Of a DNA stretch of 64,000 bases, positions 53,480 through 63,903 are shown piece after piece. Origin of the DNA: Frondihabitans sp. PAMC 28766 (GTDB lineage Bacteria > Actinomycetota > Actinomycetes > Actinomycetales > Microbacteriaceae); NCBI RefSeq assembly GCF_001577365.1, contig NZ_CP014513.1:3968001-4032000 (forward strand), read 5' to 3'. The stretch's first letter is position 1, and every line of letters starts with the position of its first letter. A model generated the notes under the pieces. That model searched no databases, was not told the origin of the DNA, and saw only the letters and a program-made list of their open reading frames with translations. The translations under genes were made by a program, and so were the position numbers.

Positions 53480-54685
53480 TTACGGGCCTGACCCAGAAGG
53501 CGAGAGCCGGTCTCCCTGCACGAGTCGCGTGAGTGCGACCCGGTCGGGCTTGCCGCTCGGGAGGAGCGGGATGACGTCGACCTCGACCAGGCGGTCGGGA
53601 CGGGCTGCGCGGCCGGCCGTCTCGGCGACGGCGACCCGCACGCGGTCGAGGGCGTCAGGACCGTGCATCCCGCCCTGGGTGCGCCCGTCGCGTGCGACGA
53701 CCACCACCGGCACCTCTCCCCAGCGCTCCGACGGCGCACGCACGACTACGGCCAGCCCGAGGCCCGGCAGCTCGCGGACGGCCCGCTCGACGACGCCGAG
53801 CGACACCTTCTCGCCGCCGGAGATGACGACGTCGTCGAGGCGGCCGGTCACCGAGACGACGCCCTCGGCAGAGACGGTGCCGGCGTCGCCGGTGCGGTAC
53901 CAGCGGGCTCCGTCGCGCTCGACGAACGCGGCCGCTGTGAGGTCGAGGTCGCCGAGGTAGCCCTCGGCGAGGGTCGGGCCCGTGAGCTCGAGCTGACTGT
54001 CGACGACCTCGGCGCGCGTCGCCCCGACCGGCACGCCGTCGTAGACGCAGCCGCCGCTGGTCTCGCTCGAGCCGTAGGTGCGCACCACTGTCACTCCGGC
54101 CGCTCGGGCGCGCTCGAGCAGCGCCAGCGGTGTCGCCTGGCCGCCGACCAGGACGGCGTCGAACAGGCCCAGCACCCCGGCGACGTCGGGGTCGCCCTCG
54201 GCCGCGTCGAGGAGGCTCGCGAGCTGCGCCGGCACGAGCGAGGTGTAGCGCGCCGGGGCGTCGACCCGGGTCGGCCCCGGCAGGCGCCGAGCCGTAGCGG
54301 CGAAGATGAGCGGGTCGAAGTGGCCGGACGGCAGGATCTCGGGCACGGTGCCGGCCGCGATCGACCGCACGAGCACGTTCGTACCCGCCACGTAGTGCGC
54401 CGGGAGGGCCAGCACCCACTGGCCCGGGCCGGCGAGCGCCTGGTCGGCCGCCTGCGCCCCGGCGAGAAGAGCACTCGTCGAGAGGGCCACGCGCTTGGCG
54501 TGGCCGGTCGACCCGCTCGTCTCGATGACGAGGGCGACTCGCGTGTCGACCTCGCGCGGCAGATCGGCGGGCACCGTGTCGTCGGTGCGCGGATTGATCG
54601 CGGGGCCACCTGAGAGCGCTTCGCGCAGGGCCACCAGGACGCGCGCCGCCTCGCGAGCATCGATCGGGAGGAGCGGGTGGGTCAC
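53480..54685 (-). CDS. menE: o-Succinylbenzoate-CoA ligase
   Basis: A 401-residue adenylate-forming ligase, shorter than fatty-acid ligases, as expected for MenE. It has IETSGSTGHAKRVAL (phosphate loop), TYGSSETSGGCVYDG, GDAGTVSAEGVVSVTGRLDDVVISGG and the catalytic lysine in PSGKPDR. It starts with GTG at 54685, 21 bases beyond the menB stop, and ends ten bases before menA. It activates o-succinylbenzoate for MenB. Confidence 0.9.
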   Translation of the reverse strand: MTHPLLPIDAREAARVLVALREALSGGPAINPRTDDTVPADLPREVDTRVALVIETSGSTGHAKRVALSTSALLAGAQAADQALAGPGQWVLALPAHYVAGTNVLVRSIAAGTVPEILPSGHFDPLIFAATARRLPGPTRVDAPARYTSLVPAQLASLLDAAEGDPDVAGVLGLFDAVLVGGQATPLALLERARAAGVTVVRTYGSSETSGGCVYDGVPVGATRAEVVDSQLELTGPTLAEGYLGDLDLTAAAFVERDGARWYRTGDAGTVSAEGVVSVTGRLDDVVISGGEKVSLGVVERAVRELPGLGLAVVVRAPSERWGEVPVVVVARDGRTQGGMHGPDALDRVRVAVAETAGRAARPDRLVEVDVIPLLPSGKPDRVALTRLVQGDRLSPSGSGP

Positions 54686-54706
54686 TGGGTCAGCGCCCCG
54701 GCCCGG

Positions 54707-55614
54707 TCAGAACTGCCACGGGTAGGGCGACCAGTCGGGCTCGCGCTTCTCGAGGAAGGAGTCGCGCCCCTCGACGGCCTCGTCGGTGCCGTAGGCGAGA
54801 CGCGTCGCCTCGCCGGCGAACACCTGCTGGCCGACGAGCCCGTCGTCGACGGCGTTGAAGCTGAACTTGAGCATGCGGATGCTCGTGGGCGACTTCGTCA
54901 TGATGATGCGGGCCCAGCGCAGAGCCTCGACCTCGAGGGCGGCGTGATCGACCACGGCGTTGACCGCACCCATCTCGTAGGCGCGCTGCGCCGAGTACTC
55001 CTGGGCCAGGAAGAACACCTCGCGCGCGAACTTCTGGCCGATCTGGCGGGCGTAGTAGGCACTGCCGTAGCCGCCGTCGAACGAGCCCACGTCAGCGTCG
55101 GACTGCTTGAACTTGCCGTGCTCACGGCTGGCGAGCGTGAGGTCGCACACGGCGTGCAGCGAGTGCCCGCCGCCGGCAGCCCAGCCGGGCACAACGGCGA
55201 TGACGACCTTGGGCATGGTGCGGATGAGGCGCTGCACCTCGAGGATGTGGAGACGGCCGCTCCGCGCCGGGTCGGGGCGGTTCGCCTCGTCGCCTTCGTA
55301 TCTGTAGCCGTCGCGCCCGCGGATGCGCTGGTCGCCGCCCGAGCAGAACGCCCAGCCGCCGTCTTTGGGGCTGGGGCCGTTGCCGGTCAGCAGGACGACG
55401 CCGATCCGGGGTTCATCCGCGCGTCGTCGAGGGCGCGGTAGAGCTCGTCGACGGTCTTCGGGCGGAAGGCGTTGCGCACCTCCGGCCGGTTGAAGGCGAT
55501 ACGCGCGACCTGGCCGCCCGTGTCGTGGTGGTAGGTGATGTCGGTGAGCTCACCGGCCCCCGGCGCCTCGCGCCACTCAGCGGGATCGAACAGGTCGGAG
55601 ACAGCGTCTGGCAT
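54707..55614 (-). pseudogene. menB: 1,4-dihydroxy-2-naphthoyl-CoA synthase, frameshifted
   Basis: The N-terminal frame (MPDAVSDLFDPAEW to NAFRPKTVDELYRALDDARMNP) and the C-terminal frame (VVIAVVPGWAAGGGHSLH, VGSFDGGYGSAYYARQIGQK, and the end DWSPYPWQF) together make a normal MenB of about 302 residues. The break is a GGGG run at 55409-55412; a fifth base joins NPRIGVVLLTGNG. The catalytic Asp of GSFDGG and the CSGGDQ loop are present. A consensus error is the simplest explanation. It is divergent from menC. Confidence 0.82.
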
Positions 55615-55656
55615 GACTGCAAGCTTATCGAGAGCCCGCTGGGGAAGACTAGAAGG

Positions 55657-56661
55657 ATGCCTCACGCGCTCCCCCTCCCTCCGCTCGACGACCTCACGCG
55701 CGACGCGCATGTGGTCGCGCTCCCTCTCCGCAACCGCTTCCGTGGTGTCGACGTGCGCGAGGCGCTGCTCGTCGAAGGGCCGAACGGCTGGACGGAGTTC
55801 AGCCCGTTCGTCGAGTACGAGTCGGCGGAGGCCTCGGCGTGGCTGGCCGCCACCATCGACTTCGGCTGGGGGCCGGCGCCTGTGGCCGTGCGGTCGAGCG
55901 TGCTCGTCAACGCCACACTTCCGGCGGTGGATGCGGCGCTCGTCCCTGGCATCCTGCGCCGGTATCCCGGCTGCCGCACGGTCAAGGTGAAGGTCGCCGA
56001 GCCGGGGCAGAGCCTCGCCCACGACGTGGCACGAGTGCGCGCGGCCCGCGAGTTCGTCGGCGACTCAGGGCGGGTCAGGATCGACGCCAACACGAACTGG
56101 TCGATCGACCAGACCCTCGAGGCGCTCGAAGCCCTGGCGCCTTTCGCCCTCGAGTACGTCGAGCAGCCCGTCCGCACCGTGCCCGAGCTCGCCGCCGTCC
56201 GCGACCGGATCGCAGCGGAGGGCCTGGGCGTGCCCGTCGCCGCCGACGAGAGCGTGCGAAAGGCGACCGACCCGCTCGCCGTCGCCCGCGCCGGTGCGGC
56301 CGACCTGCTCGTCATCAAGGCCCAGCCGCTCGGCGGCATCACCCCGGCGCTTCGGGTGGTGCAGGATGCCGGGCTGCCGGTGGTCGTGTCGAGTGCGATC
56401 GACACCTCGGTGGGGCTCTCGATGGGCGCCTACCTCGCGGCCTCGGTGCCCTCCCTCGACCACGACTGCGGGCTGGGCACTGCCGCGATGTTCACGTCGG
56501 ACGTCACGCGCGAGCCGCTGCTGCCTTCCGGTGGGGCGATCGACGTGCGGCGGGTCGACGTGGACGTCGACCTGCTTCGCGCCTCGGCGGCCGCGCCCGA
56601 GCGCCGCGAGTGGTGGCTCGCCCGCGTCGCCGCCTGCTACCGCCAGCTCGAGCAGCGCTGA
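55657..56661 (+). CDS. menC: o-Succinylbenzoate synthase
   Basis: A 334-residue enolase-superfamily enzyme. The catalytic lysine lies in TVKVKVAEPG, metal ligands in RIDANTNW, EYVEQPV and AADESV, and the second lysine in LLVIKAQPLGG. It dehydrates SHCHC to o-succinylbenzoate. The ATG at 55657 faces away from menB, 42 bases apart, so the two start sites share a short regulatory region. Its stop lies in the left arm of the next terminator. Confidence 0.9.
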   Translation: MPHALPLPPLDDLTRDAHVVALPLRNRFRGVDVREALLVEGPNGWTEFSPFVEYESAEASAWLAATIDFGWGPAPVAVRSSVLVNATLPAVDAALVPGILRRYPGCRTVKVKVAEPGQSLAHDVARVRAAREFVGDSGRVRIDANTNWSIDQTLEALEALAPFALEYVEQPVRTVPELAAVRDRIAAEGLGVPVAADESVRKATDPLAVARAGAADLLVIKAQPLGGITPALRVVQDAGLPVVVSSAIDTSVGLSMGAYLAASVPSLDHDCGLGTAAMFTSDVTREPLLPSGGAIDVRRVDVDVDLLRASAAAPERREWWLARVAACYRQLEQR

Positions 56662-56717
56662 GAGTGCGCAAAACGCGGCTCACCTTGGAAGGTGAGCCGC
56701 GTTTTGCGCACTCTCAG
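56658..56717. terminator. Long perfect hairpin terminator between menC and ccsB
   Basis: Two 29-base arms pair perfectly around a two-base loop (56658-56686 with 56689-56717). The arms contain AAAACGCGGCTC. It lies between convergent genes and overlaps the menC stop codon, so it should end transcription from both sides. Confidence 0.85.
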
Positions 56718-56724
56718 GCGGGGA

Positions 56725-57780
56725 TCAGAGGCCGGAATAGGCGTGCAGACCCTTGAAGAAGAGGTTCACGACCGAGAAGTTGAACATCACGGCAGCGAAG
56801 CCGACGATCGACAGGTAGCTCGACCGGGCTCCACGCCAGCCTCGCGTGGCCCGAGCGTGGATGTAGCCGGCGTAGATGACCCAGATGATGAAGGTCCAGA
56901 CCTCTTTGGTGTCCCAGCCCCAATACCGGCCCCACGCCTTCTCGGCCCAGATGGCGCCCGCGATCAGCGTGAACGTCCAGAGCACGAAGCCGACGAGTGC
57001 AATGCGGTAGGCGAGGTCTTCGAGGCGGTCGGCACCCGGAAGGGTGTCGAAGAGCTTGATGCCGGCGTTGCGGGAGACCTCGCGGCGCGCCTGGATGATC
57101 TGCGCGGCCGAGAGGCCCGCGGCGATCGCGAAGAACGCGGTGCCCAGGCACGCGACGAAGACGTGGATCACCAGCCAGTACGACTGCAGGGCCGGCACGA
57201 GCGGGCTGATCGGCACGTAGAAGTTGACGACCGCGACCCCGAGCAGCACGAGGTTGAGGCCCATCACATAGGCGCCGAGGTAGCGGAGGTTGACGAAGAC
57301 GTTGACGAGCAGGAAGACGAACACGATGAGCGCCGTGCCGGTGAGGCCGAACTCGAACATGTTGGCCCACGGCACGCGCCCGGCGGCGAGGCCGCGGAAG
57401 ACGACCGAGGCGACGTGGACGATCAGGCCGAGGCCCATCATCGACAGGCCGACACGCTCGAACTTCGACGAGCGGCGCGGTGCGCGATCGGGGTCGGCGA
57501 CATCGGTGCGCTCGAGAACGGCGACCGCCGGCCCACTGCCGCCGCCGACCATCGCCATCTGGCCGCCGGAGACGGCGGCGCTCGCGTTCTGCGTCTGCGT
57601 CTGCGCCCTCTGCGTCTGCGCCCTCTGCGTCTGGGCCTTGAGCGCCGCGGTCGCTGCGATCTGCGCGTCGCCCGAGCGCTTCGCGAGGTCGAGGGCGAAG
57701 GCGATGAACGAGATGACGTAGATGGCCATTGCCGAATACGCCGCGTAGAGGCAGTAGAGCGAGAGATCTGCAGACGTCAC
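56725..57780 (-). CDS. ccsB: Cytochrome c biogenesis protein CcsB (ResC/CcsA family)
   Basis: A 351-residue membrane protein of system II cytochrome c maturation. It has eight or so hydrophobic helices, with the heme-handling tryptophan-rich motif WGRYWGWDTKEVW and conserved histidines in SYWLVIHVFVA and GYIHARATRG. A cytoplasmic insert near residues 40-110 contains AQTQR repeats that are not conserved. With ResB it carries heme to the outside and joins it to apocytochrome. It overlaps the resB stop by four bases. Confidence 0.9.
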   Translation of the reverse strand: MTSADLSLYCLYAAYSAMAIYVISFIAFALDLAKRSGDAQIAATAALKAQTQRAQTQRAQTQTQNASAAVSGGQMAMVGGGSGPAVAVLERTDVADPDRAPRRSSKFERVGLSMMGLGLIVHVASVVFRGLAAGRVPWANMFEFGLTGTALIVFVFLLVNVFVNLRYLGAYVMGLNLVLLGVAVVNFYVPISPLVPALQSYWLVIHVFVACLGTAFFAIAAGLSAAQIIQARREVSRNAGIKLFDTLPGADRLEDLAYRIALVGFVLWTFTLIAGAIWAEKAWGRYWGWDTKEVWTFIIWVIYAGYIHARATRGWRGARSSYLSIVGFAAVMFNFSVVNLFFKGLHAYSGL

Positions 57781-59567
57781 TTGATCACCTTACGTCGGTC
57801 GGAGGCCACGGGAGAGCCCAGGGATGCGAGATGTTTCTTGGCCAGATCGTTGACGGCCCGCTCGAGAGTCGGGTCCTCGCCACGGGCAAGCCCCGCGTAC
57901 TCGAGGCGGATGCCGTCGTCACCCTGCACGGCCTTCACCCACACGCGCCGACGAGGCACGAAGAGGCCGGTCAGGAGGCCGAGGACGATCAAGATCGCGA
58001 AGATCAGCACGTAGTACTGCGAGGGGTCGTGGTGCACGTCGAGCGACACGTAGCGGGTGACACCGTTGAACTGCACGGTGCCGAGGCCGTTGGGAAGCGT
58101 CGCCGTCTGACCGGGTGTGAGGGTCAGCGCCTTCTCCGGCGCCTTGGCCGGGTTGACCGCGGTCGGGGTCACGGCGACGGGCTTCAGGTTGTCGGTGTTG
58201 AGCGTGTAGACCGACTTCGGCACGCCGTCGTTCAGGCCGAGGTTGCCCGAGTAGACGTCGAGGGTGAGCTCGGGGTTGATGTCGTCGGGGTAGTTCGACG
58301 CCAGTGCGCCACTGGCCGACTTGACCGCGCTCGGGTAGAAGAAGCCGATCATGCCGAGCTGCGTCGGCTGTGCGTCAGGCACCTTGATGACGCCCAGAGA
58401 CGTCAGGTTGTTGTCCTGGGGCAGGAAGGGGATGCTGTCCTTCAGCGCGATGTTGCCCTTGCCGTCACGCACGGTCACGTTCACGGCGTAGCCGTTGCCG
58501 AGCAGGTAGACCTGCGTGCCGCCGATCTCCAGCGGGTCGTTGACGCGGAGGTTCTGCGTCTTCGAGGCCTTGTGCGGCTCGCTCGTGGTGACCTTGGCGT
58601 TGTAGTCGATCGGCGTGCCGAGGGCGGCCTGGATCTTCTCTTCGTACTTGACGGTGAAATTGTCGATCTTGACGTTGTAGGGCACGAGCTGCGAGTCGTT
58701 GAACCAGCGGCCCGGGTTGAACGAGTCGTACGAGCCGAGCACGTTCGAGAACGTCTGCCCAGCCACCACGACGCGCTGACCGGTGTAGCCGAAGCCGCCG
58801 CCGATGGCGACGGTCACCAGGACGCCGAGGAGTGCCATGTGGAAGACCAGGTTGCCGGTCTCGCGCAGATAGCCGCGCTCGGCGCTGACGGAGTCGCCGT
58901 AGACCTTCGTGCGGTAGCCGGAGCGTCGCAGCTGCGATCGAGCGGTCGCGATGGCGATCTCGGCGGAGGCCGGAGCCCGGCCGCCGTCGAGATCCTGCAC
59001 GAGCGGGTGCGACTGGAACCCGGCGAGGCGCGACAGCCGGGCCGGGGTCTTCGGCGGGGCTGCGCGGAGGGCGTCGAAGTGGTGCTTCGTGCGCGGGATG
59101 ATGCAGCCGACCAGCGAGATGAACAGCAGCAGGTAGACCGCCGAAAACCACGGCGTCGTATAGGTGTTGAAGAGCCCGAAATCTTTGACGAACGGGTAGA
59201 GCGCCGGGTGGTCGAGCTTGTATTGCGCGACGCCGTTGGGGTCGGACGAGGTCTGCGGCACGAGCGACCCGGGGATCGCGGCCACCGCGAGAAGCATGAG
59301 CAGGAAGAGGGCCGTGCGCATGCTCGTGAGCTGGCGCCAGAAGAAGCGCACGTAGCCGATCGGGCCGAGCCGCGGCTGGGCGATGCCGTCACCCCTGGTC
59401 GCCGGCACCGGAGAGTCGAAGTGATCGGCGGGGCGCAGCGGGTCGGCGCGCTCGTCGGTGCTGTCGAGCCCCGTCGTGTCGAGCCCCGTCGTGTCGTGGC
59501 CGGGGGCCTCCGGCGGCGACTGCACCGTGGCCTTCTCGGGCCCCGACTCGTCAGATGACCGTGCCAT
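57777..59567 (-). CDS. resB: Cytochrome c biogenesis protein ResB
   Basis: A 596-residue ResB-family protein. Three transmembrane helices stand near the N-terminus (MRTALFLLMLLAVAAIPGSLVPQ, FSAVYLLLFISLVGCIIPRTKHH, and the helix after LVFHMALLG), a large extracytoplasmic domain follows, and one helix lies near the C-terminus (YYVLIFAILIVLGLL). The N-terminal arm has DTTGL repeats. It forms the heme-ligation complex with CcsB. Its start overlaps the end of ccdA by 17 bases. Confidence 0.9.
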   Translation of the reverse strand: MARSSDESGPEKATVQSPPEAPGHDTTGLDTTGLDSTDERADPLRPADHFDSPVPATRGDGIAQPRLGPIGYVRFFWRQLTSMRTALFLLMLLAVAAIPGSLVPQTSSDPNGVAQYKLDHPALYPFVKDFGLFNTYTTPWFSAVYLLLFISLVGCIIPRTKHHFDALRAAPPKTPARLSRLAGFQSHPLVQDLDGGRAPASAEIAIATARSQLRRSGYRTKVYGDSVSAERGYLRETGNLVFHMALLGVLVTVAIGGGFGYTGQRVVVAGQTFSNVLGSYDSFNPGRWFNDSQLVPYNVKIDNFTVKYEEKIQAALGTPIDYNAKVTTSEPHKASKTQNLRVNDPLEIGGTQVYLLGNGYAVNVTVRDGKGNIALKDSIPFLPQDNNLTSLGVIKVPDAQPTQLGMIGFFYPSAVKSASGALASNYPDDINPELTLDVYSGNLGLNDGVPKSVYTLNTDNLKPVAVTPTAVNPAKAPEKALTLTPGQTATLPNGLGTVQFNGVTRYVSLDVHHDPSQYYVLIFAILIVLGLLTGLFVPRRRVWVKAVQGDDGIRLEYAGLARGEDPTLERAVNDLAKKHLASLGSPVASDRRKVIK

Positions 59568-60315
59568 AGTTCGCGATCACCGCCCCGAATCGCGACATGA
59601 GGTCGGTCCAGACCCCGGCGACCATGAGAACACCGATGAGCACGAGAAGGCTGCCTCCCAGGAGGTTGACGGCACGGATGTGCCGTTTGACGAATGCGAC
59701 GGAGCGCGTCATCCAGCCGAGGCCGAGCGCGACGAGCAGGAAGGGGACGCCCAGCCCCACACAGTAGAACAGACCCAGAAGGAATCCCTGCCCGGCTGAC
59801 CCCGAGCTGTACGACAGCGAGATGATCGCAGCGAGCGTCGGGCCGAGGCACGGGCTCCAGCCGAGGCCGAAGACGAGGCCCAAGAGCGGCGCGCCGATGA
59901 GGCCGGTCTTCGGGCTGATCCCGAGCTTGATCGTCCGCTGGAAGAACGGGAAGTTGCCGATGAAGACGAGCCCCATGGCGATGACCACGACGCCCATCAG
60001 GCGAGTGATCAGAGTGCGCCACTCCAAGAACCAGAAGCCCACGAGGCTGGCACCGGTGTTGAGGGCCACGAACACCACGGTGAACCCCAGGATGAAGAGC
60101 ACCACCCCGAGGACGAGGCGGAACCTGTCGACCCGCTTGCCCCTGGCATCCTGCGCCCCACCGCTCAGGCCGCCGACGTAGCCGAGATAGCCGGGGACGA
60201 GAGGCAGGACGCAGGGGCTGACGAACGAGATGATGCCGGCCAGGACCGCGACTGGAAGCGCCACGGCCAGCTGGCCGCTGGTGACGGCGTCGTAGAACGG
60301 GTTGCCCGCGAACAC
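59551..60315 (-). CDS. ccdA: Thiol-disulfide transporter CcdA
   Basis: A 254-residue DsbD-type membrane protein with six hydrophobic helices. The redox-active cysteines lie in ISFVSPCVLPLVPGY and LGWSPCLGPTLA. It carries electrons from cytoplasmic thioredoxin to ResA outside. It starts with GTG at 60315, directly after the resA stop, and ends inside resB. The gene order resA-ccdA-resB-ccsB is the classical one for system II. Confidence 0.92.
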   Translation of the reverse strand: MFAGNPFYDAVTSGQLAVALPVAVLAGIISFVSPCVLPLVPGYLGYVGGLSGGAQDARGKRVDRFRLVLGVVLFILGFTVVFVALNTGASLVGFWFLEWRTLITRLMGVVVIAMGLVFIGNFPFFQRTIKLGISPKTGLIGAPLLGLVFGLGWSPCLGPTLAAIISLSYSSGSAGQGFLLGLFYCVGLGVPFLLVALGLGWMTRSVAFVKRHIRAVNLLGGSLLVLIGVLMVAGVWTDLMSRFGAVIANYGTVI

Positions 60316-60936
60316 CTAGTTCGCCTCTTTGAGGGTGTCGGAGATGAGGGTGTCGAGCACGTTCTTGTTGGCCTCGCCGAGGATTCGAGCGGCGACACGG
60401 CCCTTCTGGTCGAGCACGATCGTGGTGGGGGTGGCGTTCGGGCCGCGCTGGCCGGCGAGGGCGAGCTGGACCTTGGCGTCGGTCGCGTCGATGATCGACG
60501 GGTAGGTGATCTTGAACGAGCGCTCGAAGGCGGCGGCCGTATCGGTCTCGTCGCGGACGTTGACGCCGATGAACTGCACGCGGCCGGCGTACTTCTTGCT
60601 CAGCGACTCGAGGTCGGGGGCCTCGAGGCGGCAGGGCGGGCACGAGGCATACCAGAAGTTGAGCACGACGACCTTGCCCTCGTAGGTCTTGCGAGAGATC
60701 GAATCGCCCTGAGCGGTGGTCGAGGTGAATTCGATCGGCGCCTTGCGGTCGGCCGGCTTGAACTCGACCACCGTGCCGTCGCCCGAGATGTAGTTCTTGG
60801 TGGTGCCGTTGTTGTACTGGCTGACCAGGCTGCCGTTCGACGAGCAGGCCGTGAGAGCCACGGTCGCTGCGGCAGCGAGCACACCGGCCCGCAAGAGGGT
60901 GCGGCGAGAGACGGACGAGAGGGGGCGGGGTTTCAC
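60316..60936 (-). CDS. resA: TlpA/ResA-like thiol-disulfide lipoprotein
   Basis: A 206-residue protein. The signal peptide has a twin-arginine-like SRRTLLRAG and a lipobox LTAC with the lipid-accepting Cys. The thioredoxin domain has NFWYASCPPCRLEAP (CPPC) and ATPTTIVLD with the cis-proline. It reduces the disulfide of apocytochrome c before heme attachment. The GTG start at 60936 overlaps the stop of the phosphatase gene (GTGA). Confidence 0.88.
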   Translation of the reverse strand: MKPRPLSSVSRRTLLRAGVLAAAATVALTACSSNGSLVSQYNNGTTKNYISGDGTVVEFKPADRKAPIEFTSTTAQGDSISRKTYEGKVVVLNFWYASCPPCRLEAPDLESLSKKYAGRVQFIGVNVRDETDTAAAFERSFKITYPSIIDATDAKVQLALAGQRGPNATPTTIVLDQKGRVAARILGEANKNVLDTLISDTLKEAN

Positions 60937-61577
60937 ACTGCTCCTGAGTCGACTGCGGTTGCCAGCAGGGTCGCGGCGGGCTCGCGGTAGTTCACTTCGA
61001 CGAACGCGTCGCCGTGCCGCTCGAGCGTCGTGATGCTCGACAGAGAGCAGCGCCGCCGGCGAGGATCGTGGAACAGGCGCTCACCCTTGAGGCTGCGGTG
61101 GACCATCCAGATGGGCAGCTGGTGGCTGACGAGCACGACGTCGCCGCCGTCGTCGACGCTGCGCCAGGCGGCGTCGACCGCGGCGAGCATGCGCGCGGCG
61201 ATGCTGACGTAGGCCTCGCCCCAGCTGGGCTTCAGCGGGTTGGCGATCCAGGGCCACTCGGCAGGATGCGACAGCGTCTGCCTGATGCCGGTCTGTCGCC
61301 CCTCGAACCTGTTGGTCGGCTCGATGAGGCGCTCATCCGTCGCGATCTCGAGGTCGAAGCGCCTGGACCACGGGGCAGCCGACTCTTGTGTGCGCTGCAG
61401 CGGGCTCGCGACGAGAGTGCGGACCGGAGCCTGCTGGTTGCGAAGGAAGAGGGCGGCCGACTCGGCCATCCGGTGGCCGAGAGTCGACAGGCCGAACCCC
61501 TCGATGCGCCCGTACAGGACACCGTCGGGGTTGAACACCTCGCCGTGACGGACGAGATGGATCTGGTTCGCGGGCAC
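60933..61577 (-). CDS. Histidine phosphatase family protein
   Basis: A 214-residue member of the phosphoglycerate-mutase-like superfamily. It has IHLVRHGEVFNPDG at the start (RHG with the phosphorylated His), ASPLQRTQESA, GEAYVSI and the second His in LVSHQLPI. I chose the GTG at 61577 because the motif begins six residues later. Gene order with the cytochrome c genes is common in actinobacteria. The substrate is unknown. Confidence 0.85.
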   Translation of the reverse strand: MPANQIHLVRHGEVFNPDGVLYGRIEGFGLSTLGHRMAESAALFLRNQQAPVRTLVASPLQRTQESAAPWSRRFDLEIATDERLIEPTNRFEGRQTGIRQTLSHPAEWPWIANPLKPSWGEAYVSIAARMLAAVDAAWRSVDDGGDVVLVSHQLPIWMVHRSLKGERLFHDPRRRRCSLSSITTLERHGDAFVEVNYREPAATLLATAVDSGAV

Positions 61578-61686
61578 GGGATCCAGTGTAGATTGCGCCC
61601 GCGCGCACACCTCCCACCAGGGTTTTCCACAGCCGGGACTCGCTCGGAATCGAGAGAGTGCCCTCCTCCCGGTAAAGTCGTCCCTC

Positions 61687-63015
<1,329 letters not shown>

Positions 63016-63060
63016 GCTCCGGCGCCCCGCCCGTCGGCGCCGCACGTGCCCCGCACCGCA

Positions 63061-63105
63061 GAACGGCCCCCGCACCACGCCTCGGCGAGGTGGCGGGGGC
63101 CGGTT
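63061..63105 (+). terminator. Terminator after aspS
   Basis: GAACGGCCCCCGC pairs with GCGGGGGCCGGTTC with a short inner CAC/GTG pairing, about 45 bases after the aspS stop. GC-rich, without U-run. Confidence 0.6.
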
Positions 63106-63119
63106 CGTGGTGCGGGGCG

Positions 63120-63272
63120 TCACCCCTGACGGCGCAGCTCGTCGAGGACCGCCTTGCGGTCGACGGTTCGGAGTTCGCCGCGGAGGCGGCAGCGCACGTA
63201 GGCTGCGCCGCCTCCGATGAGGATGGAAGCCGGGGCGCCGATCACCGCGAGCCACTCGACCACCTGGGTCAT
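63120..63272 (-). CDS. Small membrane protein (50 residues)
   Basis: A 50-residue protein, MTQVVEWLAVIGAPASILIG at the start, then one transmembrane helix and a basic tail (RCRLRGELRTVDRKAV). The ATG at 63270-63272 overlaps the stop of the next small gene upstream (ATGA), which supports both being real and coupled. No family is recognised. Function is unknown. Confidence 0.5.
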   Translation of the reverse strand: MTQVVEWLAVIGAPASILIGGGAAYVRCRLRGELRTVDRKAVLDELRRQG

Positions 63273-63433
63273 TTCGGATCCTGCTGTTCACGTGCCATCA
63301 CGAGTGAGCAGGCCCGCATGACCTCGATCTTCGGCGCCCGACGAATGTGCCCGCGGCGGATGCCTCGTGTAACGCCGATGAAGCTGGCGACCGTCGACAA
63401 TACGAGGGCGACGCACACGACGAGAAGCGGCAT
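63269..63433 (-). CDS. Small membrane protein (54 residues)
   Basis: A 54-residue protein, MPLLVVCVALVLSTVASFIG at the start, one transmembrane helix, then TRGIRRGHIRRAPK and a basic tail. It is coupled by ATGA to the gene at 63120. The same topology in both suggests a small two-component membrane assembly or a recent prophage-type remnant. No family is recognised. Confidence 0.45.
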   Translation of the reverse strand: MPLLVVCVALVLSTVASFIGVTRGIRRGHIRRAPKIEVMRACSLVMAREQQDPK

Positions 63434-63600
63434 CTTCAGGTGCTCGACACGATGGCCAGGCCGGCGAGCAACGTCGTGCGGCGGTTCGGACGGAATGCGG
63501 TGGAGATCGACATGACTGACTTTCGTACGGTCTCGTCGTCGAAACCCGACCACCGTATCGGCAGTCAGAACATCATGTCCAGAATGTGTATGTAGAGAAG

Positions 63601-63903
63601 TCAATACTCGTAGTCGATGGCGGCGCGCGACGAGACGAGGGTGCGGATGAGGGCGGCCACCTCGAGGTGGTCGGGGTGCGTCTGGTAGGCCTCGAGGCCC
63701 TCGTAGTCGGCGAAGTCGGCCACGACGGCGACGTCGGAGTTCTCGTCGGGGTAAGCGCCGTTGACGCCGACGGTGAGGCTCAGGATCGAGGGCACCCGGC
63801 CCACGAGACCAGTGAGAGCCGACTCGATGGTCGCCAGCGCTTCGGCCTTCTCGGTCTCGTCGGTGGCGGCGAGGCCCCAGATCACGATGTGCTTGACGGT
63901 CAC
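63601..63903 (-). CDS. Dabb-family (stress-responsive A/B barrel) protein
   Basis: A 100-residue protein, MTVKHIVIWGLAATDETEKA at the start, with SLTVGVNGAYPDENSDVAVVADFADYEGLEAYQTHPDH in the middle. This is the dimeric alpha+beta barrel Dabb fold, in which the conserved histidines (KHIVIW, HPDH) line a pocket. Role is unknown; members act as small oxygenases, cyclases or stress proteins. It starts with GTG inside the stop of the upstream gene (GTGA). Confidence 0.82.
   Translation of the reverse strand: MTVKHIVIWGLAATDETEKAEALATIESALTGLVGRVPSILSLTVGVNGAYPDENSDVAVVADFADYEGLEAYQTHPDHLEVAALIRTLVSSRAAIDYEY

Noticed and set aside
54707..55614. menB as a second BadI-like ring-opening enzyme
   Set aside because: It lies within menB-menE-menA and ends with the MenB-type DWSPYPWQF tail; the BadI-like gene is separate at 5465.
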